60,197 nt of DNA, from assembly GCA_945878995.1 (NCBI GenBank), contig CAMCUN010000016.1, forward strand, positions 1 through 60,197. Reading direction: 5' to 3'. The notes below the pieces were generated by a model. It was not told where the DNA came from. It was given only the letters and a program-made list of their open reading frames with translations, and did no database searches. The position numbers were made by a program, and so were the translations under genes. Every line of letters begins with the position of its first letter. Within the stretch, counting starts at the first letter, position 1. Below, piece by piece: positions 25,699 through 36,639 of the stretch. This DNA comes from Polaromonas sp. YR568 (GTDB lineage: Bacteria > Pseudomonadota > Gammaproteobacteria > Burkholderiales > Burkholderiaceae_C).

Positions 25699-25950
25699 TG
25701 TTTGTCCCATTCCATGTTGGTTGAATCAAAATTTATTGTCGCAAATCCGATGGCGCCAAGCCCCACAGCGGACTGCAGTTGCGCCAACCAGTCTTGCCCT
25801 TTGGCGCGGGCGGGCGCATCCATCCTCGATCGCCACGCACCTTGGGCAGCCCATGTTTCTGGGGTAACCTCCCTAGCCAAGCCACCTGTCCGTGTGCCTC
25901 TAGGAGGAAATGCATGGCCTGGCTGGGCCACCCTTGAATTTGGAGTTTTC

Positions 25951-26733
25951 ATGACAAGTCGATCCGTCTTGGATGGTTTTTCTCTGCAGGGCAAGACCGC
26001 CTTGGTCACAGGCGCCGGGCAAGGCATAGGCCGGGCCATTGCCTGCACCCTGGCCCAGGCCGGCGCCTTGGTCGCTTGCCTGGACCGCAATGCACAAGGG
26101 CTGCAAGAGACAGTGGCCTTGATTCATCAAGAACAAGGCCAAGCCATCTCCTTGGTCGCCGATGTGTCCTCGGAGGAGCAAACCCAGGCCGCAGTGGCTC
26201 AATTGGGCACTCACTCACCTGGCCTACATGTGCTGGTCCATGGCGCGGCGGCGGCCGATCCCAGTGGCACGGTGGTCGACACCTCCCTGGCCGACTGGAA
26301 CCATGCGATGGCGGTCAACCTGACCGGCGCTTTTTTGGTGAGCAAGGTCGCCATTCCGGTGATGGCGCGCAGCGGCGGGGGCTCGGTGGTGCTCATAGGC
26401 TCACAGCTGGGGCGTGTCGGCTCCTCCAGGCGCGCGGTGTACTGCGCCATCAAGGGCGGCTTGCTCAACCTGGCCCGCGCCATGGCCATAGACCACGCGC
26501 CAGAAGGCATACGCGTCAACACCTTGTCGCCTGGCGCCATAGAGACCGACCGCATGGTGCTGCGCTTTGGCTCCATGGCGCAGGCACGCGAAGTGCTGGC
26601 GCCTTTGCACCTGAGCGGGCGGCTGGGAACTGCCCATGAAATTGCCATGGCCGCGCTCTATCTGGCCAGTGACGCGTCGTCCTTCATGACGGGCGCCGAC
26701 ATGCTGGTCGATGGTGGATACACCGCCCGTTAA
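25951..26733 (+). CDS. SDR-family dehydrogenase
   Basis: A 260-residue short-chain dehydrogenase. ATG 25951 is preceded by GGAG with a 5-nt gap; a much longer open frame to the left runs antisense to the MDR gene and is rejected. It has the TGAGQGIG cofactor loop, DVSS, HGAAAA in place of the usual NNAG (the asparagine is His), SQLG and a catalytic YCAIK. It is first of two tandem SDR genes 14 bp apart. The specific substrate cannot be read. Confidence 0.85.
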   Translation: MTSRSVLDGFSLQGKTALVTGAGQGIGRAIACTLAQAGALVACLDRNAQGLQETVALIHQEQGQAISLVADVSSEEQTQAAVAQLGTHSPGLHVLVHGAAAADPSGTVVDTSLADWNHAMAVNLTGAFLVSKVAIPVMARSGGGSVVLIGSQLGRVGSSRRAVYCAIKGGLLNLARAMAIDHAPEGIRVNTLSPGAIETDRMVLRFGSMAQAREVLAPLHLSGRLGTAHEIAMAALYLASDASSFMTGADMLVDGGYTAR

Positions 26734-26747
26734 AAGCAAAACCCACC

Positions 26748-27488
26748 ATGAAAGTGAATTACGATTTTTCTGGGCGCGTGGTCTTGGTGGCCGGCGCCGG
26801 CTCAGGCATAGGCTTGGCCATGACGCGCGCCTGCCTGGAGGCCGGCGCCACGGTGCTGGCCAGCGACCTCAAGGTGCAAGCCCTGACCGAGCTCAATCAC
26901 CCACGCTGCGAGGTGGCACAGCTGGACATCACAGACTCGGGCGCCGTCAACCGTTATGTGCAAGCGCAACACAGCCACTTGGGCCGCTCAGGCCGCATAG
27001 ACGCGGCCGTGCTGGCCAGCGGCATTCAACAGCGCATCGCCGTGGAGGCCATGACCGATGCCGATTGGCAACGCCACATCGATGTGAACCTCACCGGTAT
27101 TTTTTACATGGTGCGTGCGCTGTTTCCGGTGATGAAGCAGCAGCGCTATGGCGCCATGGTGGTGTTCACCTCGGGCCTGGCGACCCAAGGCTGGCCGGGC
27201 GCCACCGCCTATGGCGCCTCCAAGGCCGGGCTGATTGCGCTGGTCAAGTCAGCGGCGATGGAGCTCAAAGACTACGGCGTGCGCATCAATGCTGTTTCGC
27301 CTGGCATCACCAACACGCCCTTGTTCACCGACAGCGCCTCGCCGCAAGAAGTGGCCATGTATGAAAACTCGCTGGGTGTGTCAGAGCCGCAAGAGGTGGC
27401 GCCCATGTTGATGCATTTGATCTCTGATGGCGCAGCCAGCATCAGCGGCAATGTGCTCGAGCGCAGGATGATTCCCAAAAAGCAGTAG
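26748..27488 (+). CDS. SDR-family dehydrogenase
   Basis: A 246-residue short-chain dehydrogenase with AGAGSGIG cofactor loop, LDITDS, the ASG segment in place of NAG, TSGLATQG for the catalytic serine region and an intact YGASK. The family ending is altered (SGNVLERRMIPKKQ instead of a V-D-G-G end), so the C-terminal substrate lid may differ. It is co-directional with the SDR gene upstream (14-bp gap) and its stop is 8 bp from the convergent NUDIX gene. Confidence 0.84.
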   Translation: MKVNYDFSGRVVLVAGAGSGIGLAMTRACLEAGATVLASDLKVQALTELNHPRCEVAQLDITDSGAVNRYVQAQHSHLGRSGRIDAAVLASGIQQRIAVEAMTDADWQRHIDVNLTGIFYMVRALFPVMKQQRYGAMVVFTSGLATQGWPGATAYGASKAGLIALVKSAAMELKDYGVRINAVSPGITNTPLFTDSASPQEVAMYENSLGVSEPQEVAPMLMHLISDGAASISGNVLERRMIPKKQ

Positions 27489-27496
27489 TTTTTGGC

Positions 27497-28018
27497 TCAG
27501 GCCTGCTGCAGCTGCCCCAACTCGTACACGCTCACATCCGTGGTGACCAAGCCAAGCGGAAAGCGTTTGCCCGCCAAATAGTCGTCCATGCAGCGCAGCA
27601 GCAGCGGGCTGCGGTGGCGGTCGGCGCAGGCCCGGATCTCGTCGGGCGTCATCCAGACGGTGCGCACAATGCCCTCGTCGAGTTCGCGGCCCACTTGCAA
27701 CTGGCCCAGCTCGCCGCAAAAAGCAAAGCGCAGGTAGGTGATGTCCTCGGGGGGCGAGCCGTCCAGGGATTGCTTTTCAAAGCGTGAGAGGTACACGCCC
27801 ACCAAGGCCGTGGGCTGGAACAGGTGGGCGGTTTCTTCCAGGGCTTCGCGGGCGCAGCCCTCAATGGGGCTCTCGCCCGGGTCCAGGTGACCGGCCGGGT
27901 TGTTGAGCTTGAGGCCGTCGCGGGTGAGCTCTTCGACCAACATGAATTGGCTCTGGCCGTCTTGCTGGCGCTCAATGATGGCGGCCACGGTGACACTGGG
28001 TTTCCAACGTTCTTGCAT
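27497..28018 (-). CDS. NUDIX hydrolase, NudJ-like
   Basis: A 173-residue NUDIX protein. The Nudix box is readable as GHLDPGE-x7-REALEET, where the final conserved G is Ala; the N-terminal segment SVTVAAIIE and NNPAGHLD match the NudJ (phosphatase of HMP-PP and nucleoside di/triphosphates) group. It is cytosolic. It follows LysR in the same direction 51 bp away and may share its transcript. It does not seem part of the catabolic chemistry. Confidence 0.85.
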   Translation of the reverse strand: MQERWKPSVTVAAIIERQQDGQSQFMLVEELTRDGLKLNNPAGHLDPGESPIEGCAREALEETAHLFQPTALVGVYLSRFEKQSLDGSPPEDITYLRFAFCGELGQLQVGRELDEGIVRTVWMTPDEIRACADRHRSPLLLRCMDDYLAGKRFPLGLVTTDVSVYELGQLQQA

Positions 28019-28069
28019 TTGGCGATTATCTGCCGCAGTTGTGACAGCCCCAAGGCTGGTGCACGCGCC

Positions 28070-29023
28070 TTAGAGGCCGGCCGAAAAACTCTCACGCAAA
28101 AAAGCCACCAAGGCCTGCACGGCCGCGGGCACTTGGGGCGACCAGGGGCGCAGGGCGTAAATGCGGTCGCCAAAAAAGCCTTGCACCTGCCAATCGGCCA
28201 GCACAGGCACCAGCTGGGGCCGTCCCGCCAGGCCGTGCTCAGAGGGCAAGCTGAAGTCGGGCAAGAGGCCAATGCCCAGGCCGGCCAGCAGGGCCTCGCG
28301 CAGCACCTCGCTGTTGTTGACGCGCAATTTAGGAGACAGGTTCACACCCACTTTGTCGTCGTCGCTGCGGCGCCTGCCTTTGGCCTGCCGCGCAAAAGTC
28401 CATTGCCCTTGTCCGCGCTGGCCGCCCAGGTACATGAGGCAGTCGTGTGCGGCCAACTCGCTGGGGTGTTGGGGCACGCCGCGCCTGGCCAGGTAGTCGG
28501 GGCTGGCCATCAACAGGGAACGGGTCTCGCACAAGGGCCAGGCCACATGGGTGTCGGGAGGGGTGCTGGTGTGGCGCACGGCCAAGTCAAAACCTTCTTG
28601 GGCCAGGTTGACAAAGCGGTCGGTGAGCTCCAGGTCAATGCGGATCTCGGGAAAGCGCGTCAAGAACTCGGCCACGCGCCCGGCCAGGTGCTGGCGGCCC
28701 AGGGCCACAGGGGCGGTCAGGCGGATCAGCCCGCGCGGGGCGCCCACCAGGTCGCGCACGGCGGTGTAGCTGTCGCTGATGCGCTCAAACGCCGGTTGCA
28801 GCTCGCCCACCAGCTGCTGCCCAGCTTCCGTCAGGCCCACCGAACGGGTGGTGCGGCGCACCAGCGCCACCCCGGCTTGGCGCTCCAGCTCGGTGATGCG
28901 CATGCTGGCCGAGGCTTTGGACAGCCCCAGGCGGCGCGCCGCCTCCGTGAAGCTGCGGGTGTCCGAGAGCACTGTCAGCAGGTGCAAGTCGGACAGCAAA
29001 GGCGAGAGTTGGTCTGAAGCCAT
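28070..29023 (-). CDS. LysR-family transcriptional regulator
   Basis: A 317-residue LysR protein with an N-terminal winged helix-turn-helix (about residues 12-70: FTEAARRLGLSKASASMRIT) and an effector domain from about 95. Form and length match the CrgA-like group. It is divergent from mmsA. A perfect 22-bp palindrome lies 13 bp before its start and is the likely binding site for autoregulation and control of mmsA. The inducer is unknown. Confidence 0.9.
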   Translation of the reverse strand: MASDQLSPLLSDLHLLTVLSDTRSFTEAARRLGLSKASASMRITELERQAGVALVRRTTRSVGLTEAGQQLVGELQPAFERISDSYTAVRDLVGAPRGLIRLTAPVALGRQHLAGRVAEFLTRFPEIRIDLELTDRFVNLAQEGFDLAVRHTSTPPDTHVAWPLCETRSLLMASPDYLARRGVPQHPSELAAHDCLMYLGGQRGQGQWTFARQAKGRRRSDDDKVGVNLSPKLRVNNSEVLREALLAGLGIGLLPDFSLPSEHGLAGRPQLVPVLADWQVQGFFGDRIYALRPWSPQVPAAVQALVAFLRESFSAGL

Positions 29024-29036
29024 GGCCAGATTATGG

Positions 29037-29058
29037 ATTGTTCAAAATTTTGAACAAT
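29037..29058. promoter_or_regulatory. perfect 22-bp palindrome between lysR and mmsA
   Basis: ATTGTTCAAAA is followed directly by its own reverse complement TTTTGAACAAT, with no mismatch. It sits in the 108-bp divergent gap, 13 bp from the LysR start and 73 bp from the mmsA start. An AT-rich centre and a T-N11-A form inside the repeat fit a LysR operator. Confidence 0.7.
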
Positions 29059-29131
29059 GAAGTCAGCTTTAAGGGCGTTATCAAAACCCGGGCTGGCGCC
29101 TAAAGTTCATCCCAACTCCAAAGGATATTTC

Positions 29132-30652
<1,521 letters not shown>

Positions 30653-30842
30653 AGGCCAGCCTGGCCCAAGCTTGCAGCTGTGTCCATCGTTGTGGGCGCG
30701 GGTATATGTCAGAGTTGCTTGACACTCTGTAGACATTGGTCAGGCTTGGTTAGCGGGGCCAAGCGCTCACAAAAGTCAGGTAAGCTCTTCGACAGTTAAA
30801 AACAGGGTCGGCGCACAGCCGCGCCCGCAAAAGGAGTTGGCT

Positions 30843-31958
30843 ATGCATATAGGAGTGCCTGCTGAAGTGATGGCAGGGGAGACGCGGGTGGCAGTGACGC
30901 CCGAGACAGCTAAAAAACTCAAGGCCCAGGGTCACACCGTGCGCCTGCAGTCCGGCGCAGGCCTGGCCGCCAGTGCGCCAGACGCGGCCTACGAGGCGGT
31001 GGGCGCCGAGATCACCGATGCGGCGGGCGCCTACGCCTGTGACGTGGTGCTCAAGGTGCGCTGCCCGCAGGACAGCGAAGTGGCTTTGCTCCAAAGCGGC
31101 AGCACGCTCATAGGCATGCTCAACCCCTTTGACCGGGCGGGCTTGGAGCGCCTGGCCAAGGCGGGCGTCACGGCCTTTGCGCTAGAAGCGGCGCCCCGCA
31201 CCAGCCGGGCGCAAAGCATGGACGTGCTGTCGTCGCAGGCCAATATTGCGGGCTACAAGGCCGTGATGATGGCGGCCGAGCGCTACCAGCGCTTTTTCCC
31301 CATGCTGATGACCGCAGCCGGCACCGTCAAGGCCGCCCGCGTGGTGATTTTGGGCGTGGGTGTGGCGGGCCTGCAGGCCATTGCCACGGCCAAGCGCTTG
31401 GGCGCCGTGATTGAGGCGTCTGACGTGCGGCCCAGCGTGAAAGAGCAAGTCGAGTCCCTGGGCGGCAAGTTCATTGACGTGTCTTATGAGACCGACGAAG
31501 AAAAAGAAGCCGCCGTGGGCGTGGGCGGCTATGCCCGGCCCATGCCGGCGTCGTGGCTGGAGCGCCAAAAGGCCGAGGTGGCCAAGCGCGTGGCGCAGGC
31601 CGACATTGTGATCACCACCGCGCTGATTCCGGGTCGCCCCGCGCCTGTGCTGGTCACCGAAGAAATGGTCAAGTCCATGAAGCCGGGCAGCGTCATCGTG
31701 GACCTGGCCGCGCCCCAAGGCGGCAACTGCCCGCTGACCGAGCCCGGCCACACTGTGACCAAGCACGGCGTGGTCTTGGTGGGTGAAACCAACGTGCCGG
31801 CCCTGGTGGCCGCCGATGCCAGCGCGCTGTATGCGCGCAACCTGCTGGACTTTCTCAAGCTCATCGTCACCAAAGAAGGTGGCCTGAACATCGACATGCA
31901 GGACGACATCGTGGCCGCCTGCCTCGTGGCCCAGGGCGGCGACGTCAAGAAAAACTAA
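30843..31958 (+). CDS. pntAA: proton-translocating NAD(P) transhydrogenase, alpha-1 subunit
   Basis: NAD(H)-binding soluble part (domain I) of transhydrogenase, 371 residues. It opens with MHIGVPAEV and [12 protein letters not shown], and has [22 protein letters not shown] (NAD loop). AAGGAG at 30831-30836 sets the ATG at 30843; a TTG at 30837 is inside the site. The alpha subunit is split here into two genes, as in many alpha- and beta-proteobacteria. It heads the operon with pntAB and pntB. The enzyme uses the proton gradient to make NADPH, which would serve the many NADPH-dependent oxygenases and reductases nearby, though it is general metabolism. The 190-bp gap upstream has a TTGACA at 30719 without a good -10. 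Confidence 0.95.
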   Translation: MHIGVPAEVMAGETRVAVTPETAKKLKAQGHTVRLQSGAGLAASAPDAAYEAVGAEITDAAGAYACDVVLKVRCPQDSEVALLQSGSTLIGMLNPFDRAGLERLAKAGVTAFALEAAPRTSRAQSMDVLSSQANIAGYKAVMMAAERYQRFFPMLMTAAGTVKAARVVILGVGVAGLQAIATAKRLGAVIEASDVRPSVKEQVESLGGKFIDVSYETDEEKEAAVGVGGYARPMPASWLERQKAEVAKRVAQADIVITTALIPGRPAPVLVTEEMVKSMKPGSVIVDLAAPQGGNCPLTEPGHTVTKHGVVLVGETNVPALVAADASALYARNLLDFLKLIVTKEGGLNIDMQDDIVAACLVAQGGDVKKN

Positions 31959-31972
31959 ATCTGGAGCACACC

Positions 31973-32302
31973 ATGGAACTCGCCTCCCCCGGGGTCATCA
32001 ACCTCATTATTTTTGTGCTGGCCATTTACGTGGGCTACCACGTGGTCTGGACCGTCACGCCCGCGCTGCACACGCCGCTGATGGCGGTCACCAACGCGAT
32101 ATCGGCCATCGTCATCGTGGGCGCCATGTTGGCCGCGGCTCTGACCGTCACGCCGCTGGGCAAGACCATGGGCGTGCTGGCCGTGGTGCTGGCCGCGGTC
32201 AACGTCTTTGGCGGCTTTTTGGTCACGCGCCGCATGCTGGAGATGTTCAAGAAGAAAGAAAAGAAGGCCGGCCCCGCGGCTGACGCAGGAGCGGCCAAAT
32301 GA
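31973..32302 (+). CDS. pntAB: NAD(P) transhydrogenase, alpha-2 subunit
   Basis: Membrane part of the split alpha subunit, 109 residues with three hydrophobic helices ([51 protein letters not shown]) and a Lys/Ala-rich tail ([17 protein letters not shown]). GGAG precedes ATG. It overlaps pntB by 4 bp (ATGA). It contributes part of the proton channel. Confidence 0.94.
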   Translation: MELASPGVINLIIFVLAIYVGYHVVWTVTPALHTPLMAVTNAISAIVIVGAMLAAALTVTPLGKTMGVLAVVLAAVNVFGGFLVTRRMLEMFKKKEKKAGPAADAGAAK

Positions 32303-33732
32303 GCATGAACCTTGTCACCTTGCTGTACCTGCTGGCCAGCGTGTGCTTTATTCAGGCGCTCAAAGGCCTGTCGCACCCCACCACCTCCATTCGGGGCAAT
32401 ATTTTTGGCATGTCGGGCATGGCCATTGCCGTGCTGACCACGGGCGCGCTGATTGTGGAGCTGGCCGGTGGCGCGGCCCAAGGCCTGGTTTACGTGCTGG
32501 GCGCGCTCATTGTGGGCGGCGCCGCCGGCACCCTGATGGCCCAGCGCGTGGAAATGACCAAAATGCCCGAGCTGGTGGCTTTCATGCACAGCATGATTGG
32601 TTTGGCCGCGGTCTTCATTGCCGTGGCCGCCATGGCCGAGCCCGACGCCTTTGGCATCACCGCCAAAGGCCAGGGCACCGAGGCCATTCCGGCGGGCAAC
32701 CGGCTGGAGCTGTTCTTGGGTGCGGCCATTGGCGCCATCACCTTCAGCGGCTCGGTCATTGCCTTTGGCAAGCTGAGCGGCAAGTACAAATTCCGCCTGT
32801 TCCAGGGCGCGCCAGTCACCTTTGGCGGCCAGCACATGCTCAACCTGGTGCTGGGCCTGGCCACGCTGGGCCTGGGGCTGGTGTTCACCTTCACGGGCGA
32901 CTGGACGGCGTTTTTTGCCATGCTGGCGCTGTCTTTTGTGCTGGGCGTGCTCATCATCATCCCGATTGGCGGGGCCGACATGCCGGTGGTGGTGTCCATG
33001 CTCAACAGCTACTCGGGCTGGGCCGCAGCGGGCATTGGCTTTTCGCTGAACAACGCCATGCTGATCGTGGCAGGTTCCTTGGTGGGCTCGTCGGGCGCCA
33101 TCCTGTCCTACATCATGTGCAAGGCGATGAACCGCTCGTTTTTCAACGTCATCTTGGGCGGCTTTGGCGGCGAGGCCGGCACGGCTGCGGCCGGCAGCGC
33201 GGTGCAGCGCAACGTCAAGTCGGGCTCGGCCGACGACGCGGCCTTTATTTTGGGCAATGCCGAGTCCGTGATCATCGTGCCAGGCTATGGCCTGGCGGTG
33301 GCGCGGGCACAGCACTCGGTCAAAGAATTGGCGCAAAAGCTCACTGAAAAAGGCATCAAGGTCAAATACGCCATCCACCCGGTGGCCGGCCGCATGCCCG
33401 GCCACATGAACGTGTTGCTGGCCGAGGCCGAGGTGCCTTACGACCAGGTGTTTGAGATGGAAGACATCAACGCCGAGTTTGGCCAGGCCGACGTGGCCAT
33501 CATCTTGGGTGCCAACGACGTGGTGAACCCGGCCGCGCACGTCAAGGGCAGCGCCATTTACGGCATGCCCATCTTGGAGGCCTACAAGGCCAAGACCGTG
33601 ATCGTCAACAAGCGCAGCATGGCCGCCGGTTACGCAGGTCTGGACAACGAGCTGTTCTACATGGACAAAACCATGATGGTGTTCGGTGACGCCAAAAAGG
33701 TCATTGAAGACATGGGCAAGGCCATCGAGTAA
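32299..33732 (+). CDS. pntB: NAD(P) transhydrogenase, beta subunit
   Basis: Membrane helices (domain II) followed by the NADP(H)-binding domain III, 477 residues. The latter starts near residue 300 with [16 protein letters not shown] and includes [26 protein letters not shown] and [14 protein letters not shown], all hallmarks of PntB. It is coupled to pntAB. The usual length and motifs leave no doubt. Confidence 0.96.
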   Translation: MSMNLVTLLYLLASVCFIQALKGLSHPTTSIRGNIFGMSGMAIAVLTTGALIVELAGGAAQGLVYVLGALIVGGAAGTLMAQRVEMTKMPELVAFMHSMIGLAAVFIAVAAMAEPDAFGITAKGQGTEAIPAGNRLELFLGAAIGAITFSGSVIAFGKLSGKYKFRLFQGAPVTFGGQHMLNLVLGLATLGLGLVFTFTGDWTAFFAMLALSFVLGVLIIIPIGGADMPVVVSMLNSYSGWAAAGIGFSLNNAMLIVAGSLVGSSGAILSYIMCKAMNRSFFNVILGGFGGEAGTAAAGSAVQRNVKSGSADDAAFILGNAESVIIVPGYGLAVARAQHSVKELAQKLTEKGIKVKYAIHPVAGRMPGHMNVLLAEAEVPYDQVFEMEDINAEFGQADVAIILGANDVVNPAAHVKGSAIYGMPILEAYKAKTVIVNKRSMAAGYAGLDNELFYMDKTMMVFGDAKKVIEDMGKAIE

Positions 33733-33758
33733 AACTCGCCTACCCTTCCTCCTCTCAG

Positions 33759-33790
33759 CGCCTACAGGACCCGTCAAGAGCCTGTAGGCG
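33759..33790 (+). terminator. strong hairpin after pntB
   Basis: A perfect 10-bp stem (CGCCTACAGG pairing with CCTGTAGGCG) closes on a 12-nt loop; ATTTC follows, so the U-run is poor. It lies 26 bp after the pntB stop and 42 bp before the fadD start. It is either a weak terminator or a processing stop for the pnt transcript. Confidence 0.5.
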
Positions 33791-33832
33791 ATTTCAATGG
33801 CGCCCCTTCACCAGCCCACGGAGACCTCACCC

Positions 33833-35524
33833 ATGACCACCTCAACTGCAGACCGCCCTTGGCTTTCAGCCTACCCAGAAGGTGTGCCGGCCGACATAGA
33901 CCCGTCGCAGTACCGCTCCCTGGTGGCCTTGCTTGACGAGAGTTTTGCCAAGCACGCCAGCAAAGCGGCTTACAGCTTTTTGGGCAAAGACTTTTTGTTC
34001 TCGGACATAGACCGCCAGTCCATCGCCCTGGCCGGCTACCTGCAAAGCCTGGGCTTGGCCCGGGGCGACCGGGTGGCGCTGATGATGCCCAACGTGCCCC
34101 AGTACCCGGTGGCCGTCGCCGCCGTGCTGCGCGCAGGTTTTGTGGTGGTCAACGTCAACCCGCTCTACACCGCGCGCGAGTTGGAGCACCAGCTCAAAGA
34201 CTCGGGCGCCAAGGCCATTGTGATCTTGGAGAACTTTGGCCACACGCTGCAAGCTTGCCTGGCCAACACGCCTGTCAAACACATTGTGCTGGCCGCCATG
34301 GGCGACCGCCTGGGCCTCAAGGGCCTGCTGGTGAACTACGTGGTGCGCAAGGTCAAAAAAATGGTGCCCGCCTACAGCTTGCCCCATGCGGTGCGCTTTA
34401 ACGACGCCCTGAGCGAAGGCGGCCGCCACACCTTGACGCGGCCTGAGCTCAACCCCGACGACGTGGCCGTGCTGCAGTACACGGGCGGCACCACCGGTGT
34501 GTCCAAAGGCGCGGTGCTGCTGCACCGCAACGTGATTGCCAACTTGCTGCAGTCTGAAGCCTGGAACGCGCCAGCCCTGGTTGGCATGCCCGCGAACGAG
34601 CAAATCACCTACGTGTGCGCGCTGCCGCTCTATCACATCTTCGCCTTCACGGTGAACATGATGCTGGGCATGCGCTCGGGCGCCAAGAACATCTTGATCC
34701 CCAACCCCCGCGACCTGCCGGCCGTGCTCAAGGAGCTGTCCAAGCACCGCATCCACATGTTCCCGGCCGTCAGCACCTTGTTCAACGGCCTGGCCAACCA
34801 CCCCGACTTTGGGACGGTGGATTGGTCGCACCTGCGCGTGTCCCTGGGCGGCGGCATGGCCGTGCAAAGCGCCGTGGCCAAGCTCTGGCTGGACAAAACC
34901 GGCTGCGCCATTTGCGAAGGCTATGGCCTGTCAGAAACCTCGCCCTCGGCCAGCTGCAACCCCACCACCAGCAAAAGCTTCACCGGCACCATTGGCGTGC
35001 CGATTCCCAGCACCTGGTTCAAGCTGATCGACGACGACGGCCATGAGGTGCCCGCAGGCACCACGGGTGAGATCGCCATCAAAGGCCCGCAGGTCATGGC
35101 CGGCTACTGGCAGAGGCCCGACGAAACCGCCCGCGTGATGACCGCCGACGGCTACTTCCGCTCGGGCGACATCGGCATCTTGGACGCGCAAGGCTTTTTC
35201 AAGATCGTGGACCGCAAAAAAGACATGATCCTGGTCAGCGGCTTCAACGTCTACCCCAACGAGGTTGAAGACGTGGTCGGCAGCATGCCAGGCGTGCTCG
35301 AGGTCGCCTGCGTGGGCGTGCCCGACGACAAGCAAGGCGAAGCCGTCAAACTGGTGATCGTGCGCAAAGACCCGGCTCTTACCGAGCAGCAAGTGCGCGA
35401 CTATTGCCGCGCCAACCTCACGGGCTACAAGCAGCCCAAGGTGGTGGAGTTCAGAGGCGAGCTGCCCAAAACCCCCGTGGGCAAAATCTTGCGCCGCGAG
35501 CTGCGCGACAAGACAACCGCTTAA
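33833..35524 (+). CDS. fadD: long-chain fatty acid-CoA ligase (FadD family)
   Basis: A 563-residue AMP-forming acyl-CoA synthetase. It has ARGDRVALMMPNVPQYP, the P-loop YTGGTTGVSKGAVL, GYGLSETSP, FRSGDIG followed by the FACS region DRKKDMILVSGFNVYPNEVE, and the C-terminal LPKTPVGKILRRELR with the catalytic lysine. All match FadD. It acts at the inner face of the membrane, activating fatty acids for beta-oxidation. GGAGAC at 33820-33825 sets ATG 33833. It is preceded by the pntB hairpin and followed by a REP cluster, so it is probably its own transcription unit. Confidence 0.93.
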   Translation: MTTSTADRPWLSAYPEGVPADIDPSQYRSLVALLDESFAKHASKAAYSFLGKDFLFSDIDRQSIALAGYLQSLGLARGDRVALMMPNVPQYPVAVAAVLRAGFVVVNVNPLYTARELEHQLKDSGAKAIVILENFGHTLQACLANTPVKHIVLAAMGDRLGLKGLLVNYVVRKVKKMVPAYSLPHAVRFNDALSEGGRHTLTRPELNPDDVAVLQYTGGTTGVSKGAVLLHRNVIANLLQSEAWNAPALVGMPANEQITYVCALPLYHIFAFTVNMMLGMRSGAKNILIPNPRDLPAVLKELSKHRIHMFPAVSTLFNGLANHPDFGTVDWSHLRVSLGGGMAVQSAVAKLWLDKTGCAICEGYGLSETSPSASCNPTTSKSFTGTIGVPIPSTWFKLIDDDGHEVPAGTTGEIAIKGPQVMAGYWQRPDETARVMTADGYFRSGDIGILDAQGFFKIVDRKKDMILVSGFNVYPNEVEDVVGSMPGVLEVACVGVPDDKQGEAVKLVIVRKDPALTEQQVRDYCRANLTGYKQPKVVEFRGELPKTPVGKILRRELRDKTTA

Positions 35525-35563
35525 TCTGAGGCGAGCGCGTAACGGGCATCACCTCACGCAGCA

Positions 35564-35633
35564 ATTCGCCGGCAGGCCGGCTCCTACAGGGGGAGCTCGG
35601 TTTGCCTTTGTAGGAGCTTGCCTGCAAGCGAAT
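35564..35633. repeat. REP pair (BIME-like), copy 1
   Basis: A forward element ending in GGCTCCTACA (35564-35588; inner palindrome GCCGGCAGGCCGGC) faces an inverted partner TGTAGGAGCTTGCCTGCAAG (35609-35628). The two together form a long stem. The same units recur at 35666-35738, 55959-56033 and 56802-56828. The form matches the TAGGAGC-type REPs of proteobacteria that RAYT transposases mobilise. The pair lies in the 234-bp fadD to nucleosidase gap. Confidence 0.8.
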
Positions 35634-35665
35634 CGTGCCGTTGAACAGGCATCACCTCAGGCGAA

Positions 35666-35738
35666 CATTCGCCAGCAGGCTGGCTCCTACAAGGGGAAAA
35701 CGGTTTGCCTTTGTAGGAGCCAACCCTGCCCGCGATGC
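35666..35738. repeat. REP pair (BIME-like), copy 2
   Basis: A second pair arranged like copy 1 about 102 bp to the right: forward element at 35666-35690 (GCCAGCAGGCTGGCTCCTAC) and a degenerate inverted partner at 35710-35738 (TTGTAGGAGCC...). The stretch before it (GGCATCACCTCA) also repeats that before copy 1, so this is a tandem duplication of a REP-spacer-REP unit. Confidence 0.78.
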
Positions 35739-35758
35739 GCTCCGGGCAAAATCCAGGA

Positions 35759-36535
35759 ATGACCAGCCCCTCCCTGCCCCCCTTTCGCCGCTTGGCCATT
35801 CTCAGCGCCTTGGTTGACGAGCAGCGCGGACTCATTGAGCATTTGCAGCAGCGCCACAAGGTGGAGCACGCCGGGCGCCATTTTTGGCTGGGCACATTGG
35901 GCGGCACCCCTGTGGTGTTGACGGTCTCGCGCATTGGCAAGGTGTCGGCGGCCATCACGGCCACTTTGTTGATTGAGCGCTTTGGCGCAGATGCCATTGT
36001 TTTTACCGGGGTGGCGGGTGGCCTGGGCGACGGGGTGAAGGTGGGCGATGTGGTGGTGGCGCAAGACTTTTTGCAGCACGACCTGGATGTCTCGCCGCTG
36101 TTCCCCCGCTACGAGGTGCCGGCCTATGGCCGCAGCCGTTTTGAATGTCACCCCACGCTGAGCCAAGCGCTGGCAGAGGCGGTGAAGGCCGCTTTGGCCC
36201 AAGGGCTGAGCCCCGACTTTGGCCAGGCGCAGCTGCACCGAGGGCTGATCGCCAGCGGCGACCGGTTTGTGTGCGGCGCTGAAGAATCGGCCCACTTGCA
36301 AACGCGCTTGCGTGCCGCCGGCCACGAGGCGCTGGCCGTGGAAATGGAAGGCGCGGCCGTGGCCCAGGTGTGTGCCGACCACGGCCTGCCCTTTGCCGCC
36401 ATGCGCACCATCTCTGACCGGGCCGACGACACCGCCCACCTGGACTTTGCGAAGTTTGTGCAAGCCGTGGCCAGCCGCTATGCCGAACGCATAGTGTGGC
36501 AGCTGCTGGGCGTGCCTCAACCCGGCCTGGCCTGA
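35759..36535 (+). CDS. mtnN: 5'-methylthioadenosine/S-adenosylhomocysteine nucleosidase
   Basis: A 258-residue purine-nucleosidase-fold protein that cleaves MTA and SAH to adenine and the thio-ribose. The conserved strands and turns are seen: LAILSALVDEQ at the N-terminus, VFTGVAGGLGDGVKVGDVV, the catalytic VEMEGAAVAQV (Glu) and ISDRADD (Asp). ATG 35759 is used; no strong ribosome site precedes it. It lies just after the REP cluster and is likely monocistronic. It is slightly longer than E. coli MtnN (232). Confidence 0.9.
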   Translation: MTSPSLPPFRRLAILSALVDEQRGLIEHLQQRHKVEHAGRHFWLGTLGGTPVVLTVSRIGKVSAAITATLLIERFGADAIVFTGVAGGLGDGVKVGDVVVAQDFLQHDLDVSPLFPRYEVPAYGRSRFECHPTLSQALAEAVKAALAQGLSPDFGQAQLHRGLIASGDRFVCGAEESAHLQTRLRAAGHEALAVEMEGAAVAQVCADHGLPFAAMRTISDRADDTAHLDFAKFVQAVASRYAERIVWQLLGVPQPGLA

Positions 36536-36639
36536 AGCTTGGCTCACTGGGCGCGAGACGACAGGCGCGGCGCTTCAATCTTGCACAGCAACCCCACTCC
36601 AGCGGCGCTGAAAACAAGCCCAGTGGTATTCTGAAAACC

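Noticed and set aside
32035-33777. 580-codon open frame on the minus strand opposite pntB
   Set aside because: Histidine/glutamine-rich composition typical of an antisense shadow; PntB on the other strand is certain.
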